Of a DNA stretch of 64,000 bases, positions 1-9,151 are shown one piece after another. Each line of letters starts with the position of its first letter. Position 1 is the first letter of the stretch. The position numbers and the translations under genes were made by a program. Origin of the DNA: Pseudomonadota bacterium (GTDB lineage: Bacteria > Myxococcota_A > Polyangia > Haliangiales > Haliangiaceae). Under the pieces are notes generated by a model. The model saw nothing but the letters and a program-made list of their open reading frames with translations, made no database searches and was not told where the DNA came from. The DNA lies in contig JAKSDA010000617.1 of assembly GCA_022360315.1 (NCBI GenBank), forward strand, positions 1 to 64,000, written 5' to 3'.

Positions 1-525
1 CAGCTGGTCGAAGATCAGCCAATGCGCCTCGACGTCGAAGCGGTCGCTGCGCAGGGCCTTCTTGTAGCTGGCAAGAGCTGTTCGGTGGTCGCCCAGCGCG
101 GTCGACGCGCGCCCGAGCGCGTGCCAGATCCGGCCCTCGCCCGGGCGTTTTTTGGCCAGTTTTTTGAGAAGTACAATGGCTTTTTTGGCCTGGTTACGGC
201 GGACCTGAATACCGGCGAGAGCCAGGCTGGCCTCGACGTGGCCGCGGTCGAGCTTGAGCACCTTGCGATATTCGCCGGCCGCCGCTTTAGGGTCGTTTTC
301 GCGCAGCAAAAAGTACTGCGCGGTGTATAAATGGCGCTCGATGGCGCGCTCTTTGCGCGACTTTTTGGGTTTTTTGCGTCCGACCCGGCGGCGCTCTGCC
401 GGGTTGGCCTCGGCGCCGGGCACATCGAAGAGCAAAACCGGCCAGGATCCGCCCGGGATCAGATCCGGTGCGGCGCATACCACCACGGCCACGATCAACA
501 TCACGGTCAGACGAGTTGCAAACAC
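1..525 (-). CDS. TPR-containing exported protein (3' end outside window)
   Basis: The reading frame is open from a GTG at 525 to the left edge, giving 175 residues with no stop, so the C-terminus is missing. A GAAAGG ribosome site lies 8 bases upstream of the GTG. An ATG at 501 is the alternative start. The N-terminus is a hydrophobic signal-like stretch (about residues 7-25), followed by a Lys/Arg-rich linker. From about residue 60 there are TPR-like helical pairs (AAAGEYRKVLKLDRGHVEAS, then ALASYKKALRSD). It starts 38 bases after the CHAT/TPR gene stop on the same strand and probably forms an operon with it. It is likely a periplasmic scaffold; the substrate is unknown. Confidence 0.72.
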   Translation of the reverse strand, partial: MFATRLTVMLIVAVVVCAAPDLIPGGSWPVLLFDVPGAEANPAERRRVGRKKPKKSRKERAIERHLYTAQYFLLRENDPKAAAGEYRKVLKLDRGHVEASLALAGIQVRRNQAKKAIVLLKKLAKKRPGEGRIWHALGRASTALGDHRTALASYKKALRSDRFDVEAHWLIFDQL

Positions 526-563
526 TGTAGACACCTTTCGTTGTGCAATCGATGCTGCAGGGG

Positions 564-3500
564 TCATCTGGCCAGGGGGGACCACGCCCCGGCCGGTATG
601 AATCCGGCCCAGTAGTAGGGATGACCATACTCGCTGGTTTCGAGCATTCTGAGCTGGGCCAGGCGAAGTGCTTCGGTGCGTCCCCGACCGGCCACGAGCC
701 GCCGGTAGTAGCTGGTCATGAGATCGCGAGTGGCCTGGTCGTCCACTTGCCACAGACTCATCACCAAACTCTCCGCACCGGCAATGGTGAGGGCGCGGCG
801 CAAGCCGTACACGCCGTCGCCCTGGCTCGCGGTTCCCACGCCGGTTTCGCACGCCGACAACACCACCAGTTGCGTGCCCCATAGATCGAGCCCGGACGCC
901 TCGAGGGCGGTGAGTATCCCGTCCTCGCTGCCGCTGGCCAGGTGATTGGCCCCGGCCAGGACCAGTCCCGAGCGCAACAGGGGATTTTCCGTGCCCGAGC
1001 CAGGCGCCTTGCCGCCAAACGCGGCGATCGACGCGTTCGGCCCGGCGTGCGATACGGATTTTTGGTCTTGGTGCTCCGGCTCGGGAGCCAGAAAAAAGCC
1101 GTGTGTGGCCAGGTGCAAGATACGCGGCGCGCGCACGTTCTTGAGCGCCTCTTCAGTGGCCCTGTCGCCAGCCAATAGCAGCGCTCCGGCAAACTGCGCG
1201 ACAATCGCTCGCGCTTCTCGAGCAGTGCCGGGAAGGCGCTTCCAGCGGCTAGACCGCAGATCGCGGGACCGCCGGCCGCGCGCGCGATCCGCGCCGGGTA
1301 CGTGGCTGGCGATTGCGATTTTGTCGCTGTCGTTGTCCTTGCCTTTGTCACGGTCGGGGACCTTGCCGCCATCGCGACCCGACCCGGCCGGGATCGGGGC
1401 ATCGAATTGCGGATCGGCGATGATCACCGTGCCCTGTTTGGGTTCGGCGTTGATCTGCTGGCGCAAGAGATCGCGGCCCGAGGTCAGGTAGGTAAATCGG
1501 TAGCGCCGGATCAGATGGCGGCCAGTATCGTCGACCAGGGCGGCAAAGGGGACCAGATTGAGTGCGTCGTCGGGTGCGACCAGGATGTGTTTGGCCGAGG
1601 TCAAGGCCGGCTGCAATGGCTTGATCACCGCGGTGTAAAGCTCGCCCGCCCAGGTTTCGACATCGTCGCTGTCGGGCCAGGCCAGCTGTTTGCGCAGTTC
1701 GGCCACAGCCCGGTCAATGGGTTTTTTTGGCCCCAGGTCGAACCAGCGGGGAGAGCCGCTTCTCGACAGTACATAAGCGCCGTAGCGCATGCCTTCGAGG
1801 TCGAGGTAGTACCGGGCCTGGGGTTTGAACGGATAGTAGGCCACGATCTCGACCAGTGCTGCGTCGGCCGGAATGCTTTTTTGCACGCGGGCCAGTTTGA
1901 TGGGCTGGAATCGGGCGCGAAACAGCGAGCTTCGCCTGCGCACTTGGCGCTCCAGGGCGCGGGTCTGGTTGTCGAGGCGAGCCAGCTCTTTGGCGTAGTC
2001 GCCGCTCTCGGTGGCGCTGGGCCCGGCCAGAACCAGCTTGGCGACCTGGGCCCTGGTGGCGGCCAGTCGGTCGAGCAGCTGGCGGTCTTTTTTGCTCAAC
2101 TTGCTGCGCAGCGTGGCGACGCTGCTCGCCGCCGCGTCGAGCAGGCGTCCCTTGCGGACCAGTACCGTGGTCAAGGCCAGTTTGGCGGCTTGCACGCTGC
2201 GCGGCAAATACCTGGCGTGCAGTGCGATCGCCACGTGCATCTGGTAGGCGCGCTGGGACAGATAGATCCGGTTGTCGCTCTCGGTGCCCGAGGTCAGGAT
2301 GCGGGCGATGTGCTGTGCCTCGGTCCGGTACGCGCGCCGCAATTCGCCCAGTGCCCGCTTGCCCTTGCCCTGAATCATGTCGAGGATGCCCATGTGCTCG
2401 CGGAAAAAGCGGATGGTCGGGTGGCCCTCGCCCATCAACGTGCGCGATTGGGCGAGGACTCGTCTGGACTGCCGGTAGGCCGCTCGATAGTCGCCCATCT
2501 CGCGGTACACTTGGGTGAGCTGCACGCCGGGCGAGATGGTGGCCCAGCCGCTGCCGTCCTTGTCGTCGGATTGGTAGAAGCGCGACAGCACCTCGATCGC
2601 TTTCTTGTAGCGCTTTTGCTCGCGCAGGACCTCGGACAGCTGATAGGCAAACGCCGACGCGCCCACGCTGCCCTTGCCCCATTTCTTTTCGTCCATGGCC
2701 AGCAAACGCTGGTAGAGCACTTGGGCTTTGCGCCACTGTTTGCGCCGGGAATACAGATTGGCCAGATCTTGCATGGCCCCGCGCAACTCGAAATGGGAGC
2801 CGCCGCGCTCCTTGCTGGCCAAAACGGCGCGCAGATTGTCCTCGATCTGGTCGAGCAACTGGCTGGCGCGCTCGTCCTGGCCCCATTGCTGATACATCTG
2901 CGCCGCCCACAATACTGTCGATGATATCTGGCTCATTCCCCTCTCGCCCATGCTCGCCCGGTAACCGGCCAGGGCGCGCTCGACCGCCTCTACGGCTTTT
3001 TCGATATTGCCCTGGGTGCCGTAGAGATGGGCCAGTTGCATCCAGATACCGGCGATCAACGAGTCGCTGTGGGAGTCGTTTTTGCCCTTCTTTTGCGACA
3101 GTTTTCGCTGCACGTCGAGAAAGAGCGCCTCGGCGGCCGAATATCGGTGGCTGGCCTGCAGGAATGCGGCGTAGCGCTGGCGTGCCGTATTGTGCATATT
3201 GCTGTCTTTGCCCCAGGCCTTCTCATAGCCGACCAGCACGTTCTGGTACACTGCGTCGGCTCGGGCAAAATCCTGCTTGGCCCAGTACACCGCGGCCAGC
3301 ATGTCGCGGGCAAACAGCGTTTCCATGTGATGTGGGCCCTTTTTGGCCTCGAGTCGTCGAACCGCCTCCTCGGTGAGCCCGATGGCCTGGACATAGTCGC
3401 CGATGGTCCAGTACAGACGCCCGACATCTTGCAGGGCGCGAAGCGTGTCGTCGTGGTCCTTGCCCTTGTGTTTCTCGTGATGGGAGAGAAGTTTTTTGGC

Positions 3501-3689
3501 CACGCGCAGGGCGGGGTAGAATTTGCTCTTCTGCTGGTACTCGAGCAGCTTGGCCCGCAGGCGGCCGATGTCGTCCCCGGCCCGGGCCTGCTCGATCGCC
3601 GCCGGGGACAGGGCCAGGCCCGGCCCGAGGCAAAAAAAACCGATGACCAGGGCTCGTGCGGCCCGCGATATGCACCCTCCTGACCTCAT
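564..3689 (-). CDS. TPR-repeat protein with C-terminal CHAT (caspase-HetF-like) domain
   Basis: A 1041-residue protein. It opens with a signal-peptide-like segment (residues 10-30), then about 450 residues of TPR repeats with the classic spacing of A/G/Y/A helix pairs, a coiled region, and a CHAT domain from about residue 690. The putative caspase-like dyad is visible: His in LATHGFF near residue 860 and Cys in LSACETG near 930. CHAT domains are peptidase-like, and TPR-CHAT proteins can be protease effectors in defence or signalling. An exported form is also common in multicellular bacteria. Residues 770-830 are a low-complexity charged Asp/Lys/Arg linker. The ATG at 3689 has only a weak ribosome site; AGGAGG lies inside the first codons, so the true start may be slightly downstream. 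Substrate is unknown. Confidence 0.9.
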   Translation of the reverse strand: MRSGGCISRAARALVIGFFCLGPGLALSPAAIEQARAGDDIGRLRAKLLEYQQKSKFYPALRVAKKLLSHHEKHKGKDHDDTLRALQDVGRLYWTIGDYVQAIGLTEEAVRRLEAKKGPHHMETLFARDMLAAVYWAKQDFARADAVYQNVLVGYEKAWGKDSNMHNTARQRYAAFLQASHRYSAAEALFLDVQRKLSQKKGKNDSHSDSLIAGIWMQLAHLYGTQGNIEKAVEAVERALAGYRASMGERGMSQISSTVLWAAQMYQQWGQDERASQLLDQIEDNLRAVLASKERGGSHFELRGAMQDLANLYSRRKQWRKAQVLYQRLLAMDEKKWGKGSVGASAFAYQLSEVLREQKRYKKAIEVLSRFYQSDDKDGSGWATISPGVQLTQVYREMGDYRAAYRQSRRVLAQSRTLMGEGHPTIRFFREHMGILDMIQGKGKRALGELRRAYRTEAQHIARILTSGTESDNRIYLSQRAYQMHVAIALHARYLPRSVQAAKLALTTVLVRKGRLLDAAASSVATLRSKLSKKDRQLLDRLAATRAQVAKLVLAGPSATESGDYAKELARLDNQTRALERQVRRRSSLFRARFQPIKLARVQKSIPADAALVEIVAYYPFKPQARYYLDLEGMRYGAYVLSRSGSPRWFDLGPKKPIDRAVAELRKQLAWPDSDDVETWAGELYTAVIKPLQPALTSAKHILVAPDDALNLVPFAALVDDTGRHLIRRYRFTYLTSGRDLLRQQINAEPKQGTVIIADPQFDAPIPAGSGRDGGKVPDRDKGKDNDSDKIAIASHVPGADRARGRRSRDLRSSRWKRLPGTAREARAIVAQFAGALLLAGDRATEEALKNVRAPRILHLATHGFFLAPEPEHQDQKSVSHAGPNASIAAFGGKAPGSGTENPLLRSGLVLAGANHLASGSEDGILTALEASGLDLWGTQLVVLSACETGVGTASQGDGVYGLRRALTIAGAESLVMSLWQVDDQATRDLMTSYYRRLVAGRGRTEALRLAQLRMLETSEYGHPYYWAGFIPAGAWSPLAR

Positions 3690-3842
3690 GGAAGGTGCAT
3701 CATACGGAGTTGGCAGCGGTCAATCCAGGGCGATCCGACCTTCTGCCCGCGATTGATCCACAACCGTGGTGTTTCTGTTACTGCACGCTGCGCTCTCTAT
3801 CATAGTGGACCGGCCCCACGCACGTGGTCCAATCTCAAATGG

Positions 3843-6641
3843 TCACTCGCTGCTGTCCTGTTCTTCGGGGTCGGGATGCGGCTGCAGGGCGATGTCGAGG
3901 GATACCATCTCGTCGCCCGGGTTGAGTTCGACGGTCAAGCTGCCGCGCTGGCCGGTCCGTTCGGCTTCGATCACCATTGTGCCGGTGGCGACGTCGCGCA
4001 GGCGAAAACGGCCGTTCTCGTCGGTCTTGGTGGTGAGAGCGCCGATTCTGACCACTGCGCCTCGAACCCGCTCGCCAAATTGATTGCGCACAACTCCGGC
4101 CACGATGGCGCCGCGGGCCAGCGACAGGGCGAGGTCGCGAACGGTTATCTGGCCCGGTTGTCGACCCGCCGCAACCTCGACCGTTTGGCGTCGGGTGACA
4201 TAACCGGGGGCACGGGTCGTGATCGTCCATTTGCCGGGCCGCAAAGGGCCCAGGGTGACACTGCCGTCAGACCGAGCCGCAGTCTCGGCAGTGGTCTTGT
4301 CCGGGCCGATGGCCGCGATCCGGGCACCTGCAATCGGATTGCCGGTATGACCATCGCGGGCCCAGCCCGCAATACCGCCACCAAACTGCACAGTCACGCG
4401 AATCTGTTCATCCGTCTTGCCCTCGGCCGCCGACTCGGGAAAATCGGCGTGGCGAATCGACAGCCGGTAGCGGCCGGGCGGGATTGCGGCGATTTCAAAT
4501 CGGCCGTGCTCGTCAGTGCGGCCCTTTCGCCCCTCGACGCCGCGACCGCCACTCACGATCCGGACATCCGCCTGGCGAACCGGAAAGCCGACCGGGTCGA
4601 CAATCCGCCCGACGAGCCCGGCATCGGCAACCGGAAGTACAAAATTCTCGGTGCGCTCGGTCAGGTGCTCGGGCAGCTTACCCGGCTTGACCGTGCGGTG
4701 GATGTCGCCGTGGCGCACTGCCGTTACCTGCAAATTGACCGGATGGGCGATGGGACCGAGGCGATATCGTCCGTCGAGCCCGGTGACGGCCTGAATTCTG
4801 CTAGCAGCGTCTGGATGGGGCGAAATCGGCCCGAAAACGCCGGCCGCGACACCCGCACGGGCCTGGCTCGAAACTGGCCTGCTGGCAGCCGGGCCCGGTT
4901 CAACTCGGTCGGCAATCACCGCTGCACCAACCACTACCTCGCCGCGCGTGTTGGTGACCTGACCGGTCAGAATGATGCCCCGAAAGACCGTGACAGTCAC
5001 ATTGTCGATGGTCTGGTCCGGTCGAATGGCAAGCCTTTGACTCCAGGCATCGGCGTACTCTACGTGGGTGACCAGGATGCGGTAGCGGCCGGATCGAAGT
5101 CCGGGCACGCGAAAGCGGCCGTCGTCATCGGTAATAAATACGGGTGCCAGGTCGGGCTGAATCGGGATCGGATCGCTTTCGGCGGGTCCGATCGGCGAGC
5201 CACTCGATGCCACGGCGGCCTGCTCGAGCGATTGCGCAATACGCAGCGCAGCTGCGCCAGTCGGCGGAGGATAGGGAATCGGCCCCAAAAGCACGCCCAG
5301 CTCGCCGCGCGGAAGGAAGCGCTGTGATGGCGCCAGCCCGGCCGGAGGTTCCGGCGAAGGATGCGCAGCGGAGCTCTCGGCGAGCGGAGCAGCCGGATGC
5401 CCGGCGGCCAAGGGCAGCACCGCCTGCGGGGGCGGGATGTGCTCGGTACCGCCCTGTGCGCGCTGCATGTCGCGGGCAAGACTGGCCTGGCTGACGATCC
5501 GTCCATGGCCCTGGCTGTCCGTGCCGCGCGCCGAGACGATGGCACCAGCAACCGGCACGCCGCTAGAATCCACCACCCGACCGCTGATGATACCACCGCG
5601 GGACAGCGCGATCCGTGGAATGAACGGCCCGCCCGCTGCAAATTCGATGGCCTCGACAGAGATGTAGCCAGGCGCAAATGCCTCGAGGCTCCACCGACCA
5701 TCGAGCACTCCCGCAATGCGAAATTCGCCGTCGCTGCCGCTCTGACCATGCCGCGTCGGCTCGTCAGTGGTCGTGGCGCTGAGCGCGATCGCCGCGGCAA
5801 TTCCACGTCCGGTCTTGCGCTCGACAACCCTGCCGGTCACAACCGCCGCTGGCTCGAGCGCCAACCTGATCGCGCCAAATGGACCCGAACCGAGTCGCGA
5901 TACTCGCACGGCCCTGGCCGCACGAGCCCCGGCTGCTGCCCAGACCCGAAACATCCCCTCCTGCAACCCATCGAACTCGAATCGGCCGAGCTCATCGCTG
6001 GCTACCGAGAGCGGCATGGCGAGGCTTTCTCCGCTGATCGTCACCGCAATGCCCGCGGCCGGTGCACCCGATTCGGTGACGACGTTGCCGCGCACACTCA
6101 CTTTTCGGGCCACGATCAGTCGAATGCCGTCTGCCGGGACGTCGAAAAAACGCACCTCGGACGTGAATAGACCCGCACCCTCGACCCGCAAGCGATACCT
6201 GCCAGCATCCAGCCCGACAAGCTCGAATGTGCCGTCTTGACCCGATGTGGCCGATATCGTCGCAGTGGTCACAAAGCCGGTGTCCCCGCCCGATCCGGCA
6301 TCCGGGCCGGGCGCGCGATGGGCTCGGCCCGCTGAAGCCAGGCCCTCGACCCCCGGACCCAGCTCGAACTCCGCCGTGATCTCTGCTCTCTGCACCGGAT
6401 TGCCCGCCGCGTCGAACACCGCTCCGCGAAGCCCATACGGCCCCACGCCGAGGTTTTCGCGCGATTGACCGCCGATCCGAGGTCGCGCTTCCGGCCCCCC
6501 GCCACTGTGCATGCCGGCGTCCTGCGCAGTGGCAATGCCGGTCGTGCGACTGTGCTCGCGGGCGTGCCAGTAGGCTGCGCCCGTAAGCGAAATCACGCTC
6601 AGTGCAACCACAGTGCTGGCAATGGCGGCTCGGGGTTTCAT
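3843..6641 (-). CDS. Large exported protein with repeated carboxypeptidase-regulatory-like domains
   Basis: 932 residues starting with a short cytoplasmic tail and a hydrophobic anchor or signal (residues 8-24). The rest is a string of about seven beta-sandwich modules of the carboxypeptidase regulatory-like type. Each follows the pattern G-x-V-x-D/N-x-G-x-P-V-x-G-A, then D-G-x-F/Y-x-I/L-x-x-L/I-x-x-G-x-Y/W (for example GRVVDSSGVPVAGAIVSARG, DGRWSLEAFAPGY). A Pro/Ala-rich linker sits around residues 400-470. Such modules are structural and often found in surface or adhesive proteins; no enzymatic domain is visible. It ends in an acidic tail (EEQDSSE). It is separated from the CHAT gene by about 150 bases and reads away from the YbjN-like gene. 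Confidence 0.87.
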   Translation of the reverse strand: MKPRAAIASTVVALSVISLTGAAYWHAREHSRTTGIATAQDAGMHSGGGPEARPRIGGQSRENLGVGPYGLRGAVFDAAGNPVQRAEITAEFELGPGVEGLASAGRAHRAPGPDAGSGGDTGFVTTATISATSGQDGTFELVGLDAGRYRLRVEGAGLFTSEVRFFDVPADGIRLIVARKVSVRGNVVTESGAPAAGIAVTISGESLAMPLSVASDELGRFEFDGLQEGMFRVWAAAGARAARAVRVSRLGSGPFGAIRLALEPAAVVTGRVVERKTGRGIAAAIALSATTTDEPTRHGQSGSDGEFRIAGVLDGRWSLEAFAPGYISVEAIEFAAGGPFIPRIALSRGGIISGRVVDSSGVPVAGAIVSARGTDSQGHGRIVSQASLARDMQRAQGGTEHIPPPQAVLPLAAGHPAAPLAESSAAHPSPEPPAGLAPSQRFLPRGELGVLLGPIPYPPPTGAAALRIAQSLEQAAVASSGSPIGPAESDPIPIQPDLAPVFITDDDGRFRVPGLRSGRYRILVTHVEYADAWSQRLAIRPDQTIDNVTVTVFRGIILTGQVTNTRGEVVVGAAVIADRVEPGPAASRPVSSQARAGVAAGVFGPISPHPDAASRIQAVTGLDGRYRLGPIAHPVNLQVTAVRHGDIHRTVKPGKLPEHLTERTENFVLPVADAGLVGRIVDPVGFPVRQADVRIVSGGRGVEGRKGRTDEHGRFEIAAIPPGRYRLSIRHADFPESAAEGKTDEQIRVTVQFGGGIAGWARDGHTGNPIAGARIAAIGPDKTTAETAARSDGSVTLGPLRPGKWTITTRAPGYVTRRQTVEVAAGRQPGQITVRDLALSLARGAIVAGVVRNQFGERVRGAVVRIGALTTKTDENGRFRLRDVATGTMVIEAERTGQRGSLTVELNPGDEMVSLDIALQPHPDPEEQDSSE

Positions 6642-6769
6642 CAGAGGTCTTTACGGCGATAGGCTGGTCCGGTAATGATATCAGGAGGTCGACGGTTACC
6701 GACCGATGCTTTGTTCCAGATGGAGCGCTGTCTGGATTGTTCGAGTGCTCCCTGCACCGGAGATCGCAT

Positions 6770-7249
6770 GTGAGTGAAAGTCTCCAGCTGTTCGAAAACA
6801 GTCGTGAAGCCAATATCGAGTCGACGATTGCCATGGTCGAGGACGTGCTCATCGAGCTCGGTCATTTTGTCAACGACTGTCGCGAACAGCCGCCGTCCGA
6901 GGGAATACGCTCATGGCGGGTGGTCAAGGGCTCGGCCATGGTCCGCATCTCTCTGGTGGCGCGGCAGGACGATGTGCGATTGCGGGTCGTCTCGGTGGTC
7001 ATGACGGTCAATCCGATGGTCGACCAGAGCAAGCTGTTTCGCCGTCTCTTGACGATCAATGCCAATGAAATCTACGGCGCTGCATTTGCTCTGCGCGGTT
7101 CGCGGGTCCTCCTGGTCTCGGAGCGTAGTACGATGGATCTCGACCGAGGCGAGGTGCTCGACCTGATCACTCGGGTCAAGCACTATGCAGACCATTACGA
7201 CGACGCACTGGTCGCCGAATTCGGCGGAGTGCGCGGCACTGCGACGTGA
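6770..7249 (+). CDS. YbjN / type III chaperone-like domain protein
   Basis: 159 residues from a GTG at 6770, chosen because GGAG lies 7 bases upstream and because residues further upstream in the frame do not look protein-like. The sequence is a compact alpha/beta protein: an N-terminal helix, then beta strands (MVRISLVARQDDVRLRVVSV), a conserved central helix (FRRLLTINANEIYGAAFAL), a strand (RVLLVSERST) and a last amphipathic helix (LITRVKHYADHYDD). This order matches the YbjN/secretion-chaperone-like fold, whose role is unclear (possibly binding or regulating a partner protein). It is transcribed divergently from the carboxypeptidase-regulatory repeat gene. The family assignment rests on pattern recognition. 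Confidence 0.75.
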   Translation: MSESLQLFENSREANIESTIAMVEDVLIELGHFVNDCREQPPSEGIRSWRVVKGSAMVRISLVARQDDVRLRVVSVVMTVNPMVDQSKLFRRLLTINANEIYGAAFALRGSRVLLVSERSTMDLDRGEVLDLITRVKHYADHYDDALVAEFGGVRGTAT

Positions 7250-7266
7250 GGTACCACAAGTGTGAG

Positions 7267-7521
7267 TCAGAGATCGCGGCCGCGCGGGCCCTCGTCGAGA
7301 TGAAACCCGGTCAGCACGTTGGGGCATATGGTGAGTTCGTCGAGTTCGTCCGCGACCTGGCCATCTGCGCCAATGAGCTCGACGCTGGTGAGCTTGGCGA
7401 ACTGAACCTGGCCCGAACCTGGCAGACAAGCGGCCAGATACCCGATGATACGCGCCCCGGTGTCATACTCGATGGTGACTCGGTGACTGACGAGTTCGTG
7501 CAGCTTGGAGTAGTCAGGCAT
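7267..7521 (-). CDS. Small conserved hypothetical protein (84 aa)
   Basis: An 84-residue soluble protein that looks like a single small beta-barrel: VSHRVTIEYDTGARIIGYLA, then QVQFAKLTSVELIGADGQV, and a C-terminal strand ending FHLDEGPRGRDL. It lies convergent to the YbjN-like gene (18-base gap) and divergent from the histidine phosphatase. I recall similar small proteins in deltaproteobacterial-type genomes but cannot name a family. The strand pattern resembles Sm-like or SH3-like barrels, which is only a guess. Coding character is supported by high third-position GC and natural composition. Confidence 0.65.
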   Translation of the reverse strand: MPDYSKLHELVSHRVTIEYDTGARIIGYLAACLPGSGQVQFAKLTSVELIGADGQVADELDELTICPNVLTGFHLDEGPRGRDL

Positions 7522-7568
7522 AGCGGGCGATCTATACCATGAGGCGATGAGCCCTGGGGAGTGCTGTC

Positions 7569-8276
7569 GTGCGACATAGCCACAGAAGCGGAAGGAGCGG
7601 ATCCGGCGATGCCACGGCGATCGCCCTGGTCAGACACGGCCAGGCCGAAAACAACGTGGATGGCATGATCGGCGGCCATACTGATTGCGCGCTGACCGAT
7701 GAGGGGATGCGCCAGGCCGAAGCCGCGGCCAAAAGGCTGGCTGATGAGTTTCAGCCCACCGCGATCGTGTCCAGCGATCTGCGCCGGGCACACCAGACCG
7801 CCGAAGTGATCGGCCGCGTGACCGGTACCGACATCGCGCTCGATGCGCGCCTGCGCGAACGCACTCTGGGCCAGATGGATGGCCTGTCGTTCGACCGGGC
7901 TGCCGAGCTTTTTCCCGAGCATTGGGCCCAGCTGCAAACGCGTGACACCAACGCCCGCCCGCCCGGTGGCGAGTCGCTCGATCAGGTGTTCGACCGGGTA
8001 TCGTCGGGCATCGACGCAATCCCCGCCCAGCATCCGGGAGGCCGTGTCGTGGTGGTGTCACACGGGCTGGCGATCTTTCACGCATTTGCCCATATCTGTG
8101 GACTGGGCAGTCCGGCCCAGGGGCTCAAGGTCTTTTTCATCGTGGCCAATGCCTCGATCTCTCGGTTCACATACCATCCCCAAGAATACCACCCCGGTCC
8201 GTATCCGGCTCCAGGCGGGTACTGGATCCTCGACCAGGTCAACGACCGCAGCCACCTGCACGGACTTACTGAATGA
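7569..8276 (+). CDS. Histidine phosphatase family protein (phosphoglycerate mutase-like)
   Basis: 235 residues from a GTG at 7569 with GGGGAG 7 bases upstream. The RHG catalytic motif is in ALVRHGQAENN (about residue 22), followed by the conserved substrate segment GHTDCALTDEG, the second half motif SDLRRAHQTAEVI, the acidic catalytic position LRERTLGQMDG and the second histidine VVVSHGLAIFHAF. This is a cofactor-dependent PGM/alpha-ribazole phosphatase type enzyme that removes phosphate through a phosphohistidine intermediate. The N-terminal 15 residues are a Ser/Arg/Gly-rich extension. The last 11 bases overlap the convergent PHAGM lipoprotein gene. The exact substrate cannot be told from sequence. 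Confidence 0.88.
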   Translation: MRHSHRSGRSGSGDATAIALVRHGQAENNVDGMIGGHTDCALTDEGMRQAEAAAKRLADEFQPTAIVSSDLRRAHQTAEVIGRVTGTDIALDARLRERTLGQMDGLSFDRAAELFPEHWAQLQTRDTNARPPGGESLDQVFDRVSSGIDAIPAQHPGGRVVVVSHGLAIFHAFAHICGLGSPAQGLKVFFIVANASISRFTYHPQEYHPGPYPAPGGYWILDQVNDRSHLHGLTE

Positions 8277-9054
8277 CCGTATCGAGGACCAACGCCAGGT
8301 CTTTTTGCGGAATTTTGGCCCTCACCTGGCCTTTCACATCACCGTGCTGTTTGGTGATGGCGTCGTGGTCTTGATCTGTCCATGCGACGATCACGACATC
8401 GCCCGAAAAATCCGTGCCGCGGATCATGGCGTTCTCTTCGGTGACCTGAAACCACAGCGGCCAGCTGGACAACACCAGCCGCTTGACGGCCAGCGGTGAA
8501 CCGATCGGCTGGCCAGTCTTGCTGTCGGCCCGCTTGACACTGAGAAAGATCACTGTGCCCGGGCGGATGCGATCGCGAGTGTCACTGTTTGGCTTGATCG
8601 TGCCAGACAGGGACTTGTTGGGATCGATGGTCCGATTGGGGTCGGGTGCCTCGAGCCCCAGGGTGGTCACGTCCACGCCACCTGCCGCCTGGCCGCTCGA
8701 GCCCGGCATCGCCATGCCGGCGTGCGGATCACCGGCCATCCCCATACCGGCGTGCGGGTTGCCAGACATATTCATGCCGGCGTGGGGATCGTTCATGCCG
8801 GCATGGGGATTGTTCATGCCGGCATGGGGATTGTTCATGCCGGCATGGGGGTTGTTCATGCCGGCGTGGGGATTGTTCGGGTCGTTACCCGGCGACGCAC
8901 CGACCGGAGCCTGCCAATCGCTGGCCGGCGGAAGTCCCTTCTTGCTCTCGCTCTTGCTACACGCGCCGCTGGCAAGGGCCATGAGAGCGATCGCGCCGAT
9001 CGAATAGCCGGCCAATCCGGACGGTTTGATCAAAGGCCGATGAGAATTCCTCAT
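8266..9054 (-). CDS. Lipoprotein with PHAGM repeats and CcmI-like C-terminal domain
   Basis: 262 residues from the ATG at 9054, which gives a compact signal peptide; an upstream ATG at 9117 is possible. The signal region ends in LASGAC, a weak lipobox. Next comes a Pro/Asn-rich linker with seven copies of a N/D-PHAGM heptad (about residues 58-115), rich in His and Met. The last 110 residues follow the layout of the C-terminal domain of cytochrome c biogenesis protein CcmI/CycH: SGTI-KP, a strand VIFLSVKRA, PLAVKRLVL, WPLWFQVTEENAM and a final V-GQVRAKIPQ...LVLDTVI. No TPR part is present. The protein probably sits in the periplasm; His/Met repeats could bind copper, haem or an apocytochrome (inference). 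Confidence 0.8.
   Translation of the reverse strand: MRNSHRPLIKPSGLAGYSIGAIALMALASGACSKSESKKGLPPASDWQAPVGASPGNDPNNPHAGMNNPHAGMNNPHAGMNNPHAGMNDPHAGMNMSGNPHAGMGMAGDPHAGMAMPGSSGQAAGGVDVTTLGLEAPDPNRTIDPNKSLSGTIKPNSDTRDRIRPGTVIFLSVKRADSKTGQPIGSPLAVKRLVLSSWPLWFQVTEENAMIRGTDFSGDVVIVAWTDQDHDAITKQHGDVKGQVRAKIPQKDLALVLDTVIQ
8713..8878. repeat. In-frame 21-bp coding repeats (PHAGM tract)
   Basis: On the + strand, the unit CATGCCGGCRTGSGGRTT recurs about every 21 bases, with two longer spacers. The four central copies are almost identical, and the outer ones diverge at third positions and in the two linker codons. Each unit encodes (N/D)(N/D)PHAGM in the lipoprotein on the - strand. Because the unit is a multiple of three, slippage would change copy number without shifting frame. 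Confidence 0.9.
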
Positions 9055-9151
9055 GCCATTGAATGTAATGGCAAGATGGCCGGGCGACAAATCCGACTGG
9101 CAATTCGAGAGATTCACCCGGGCCGTGTGATACAGGCGAGATGAGATTGCA

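Noticed and set aside
1302..2924. Long + strand frame opposite the CHAT/TPR gene.
   Set aside because: Shadow of a high-GC gene; composition is Gln/Gly/Val-rich and no motif is visible.
8713..8878. CRISPR-like regular repeats.
   Set aside because: The repeats are coding (in-frame PHAGM) with no spacers of unrelated sequence and no cas genes.
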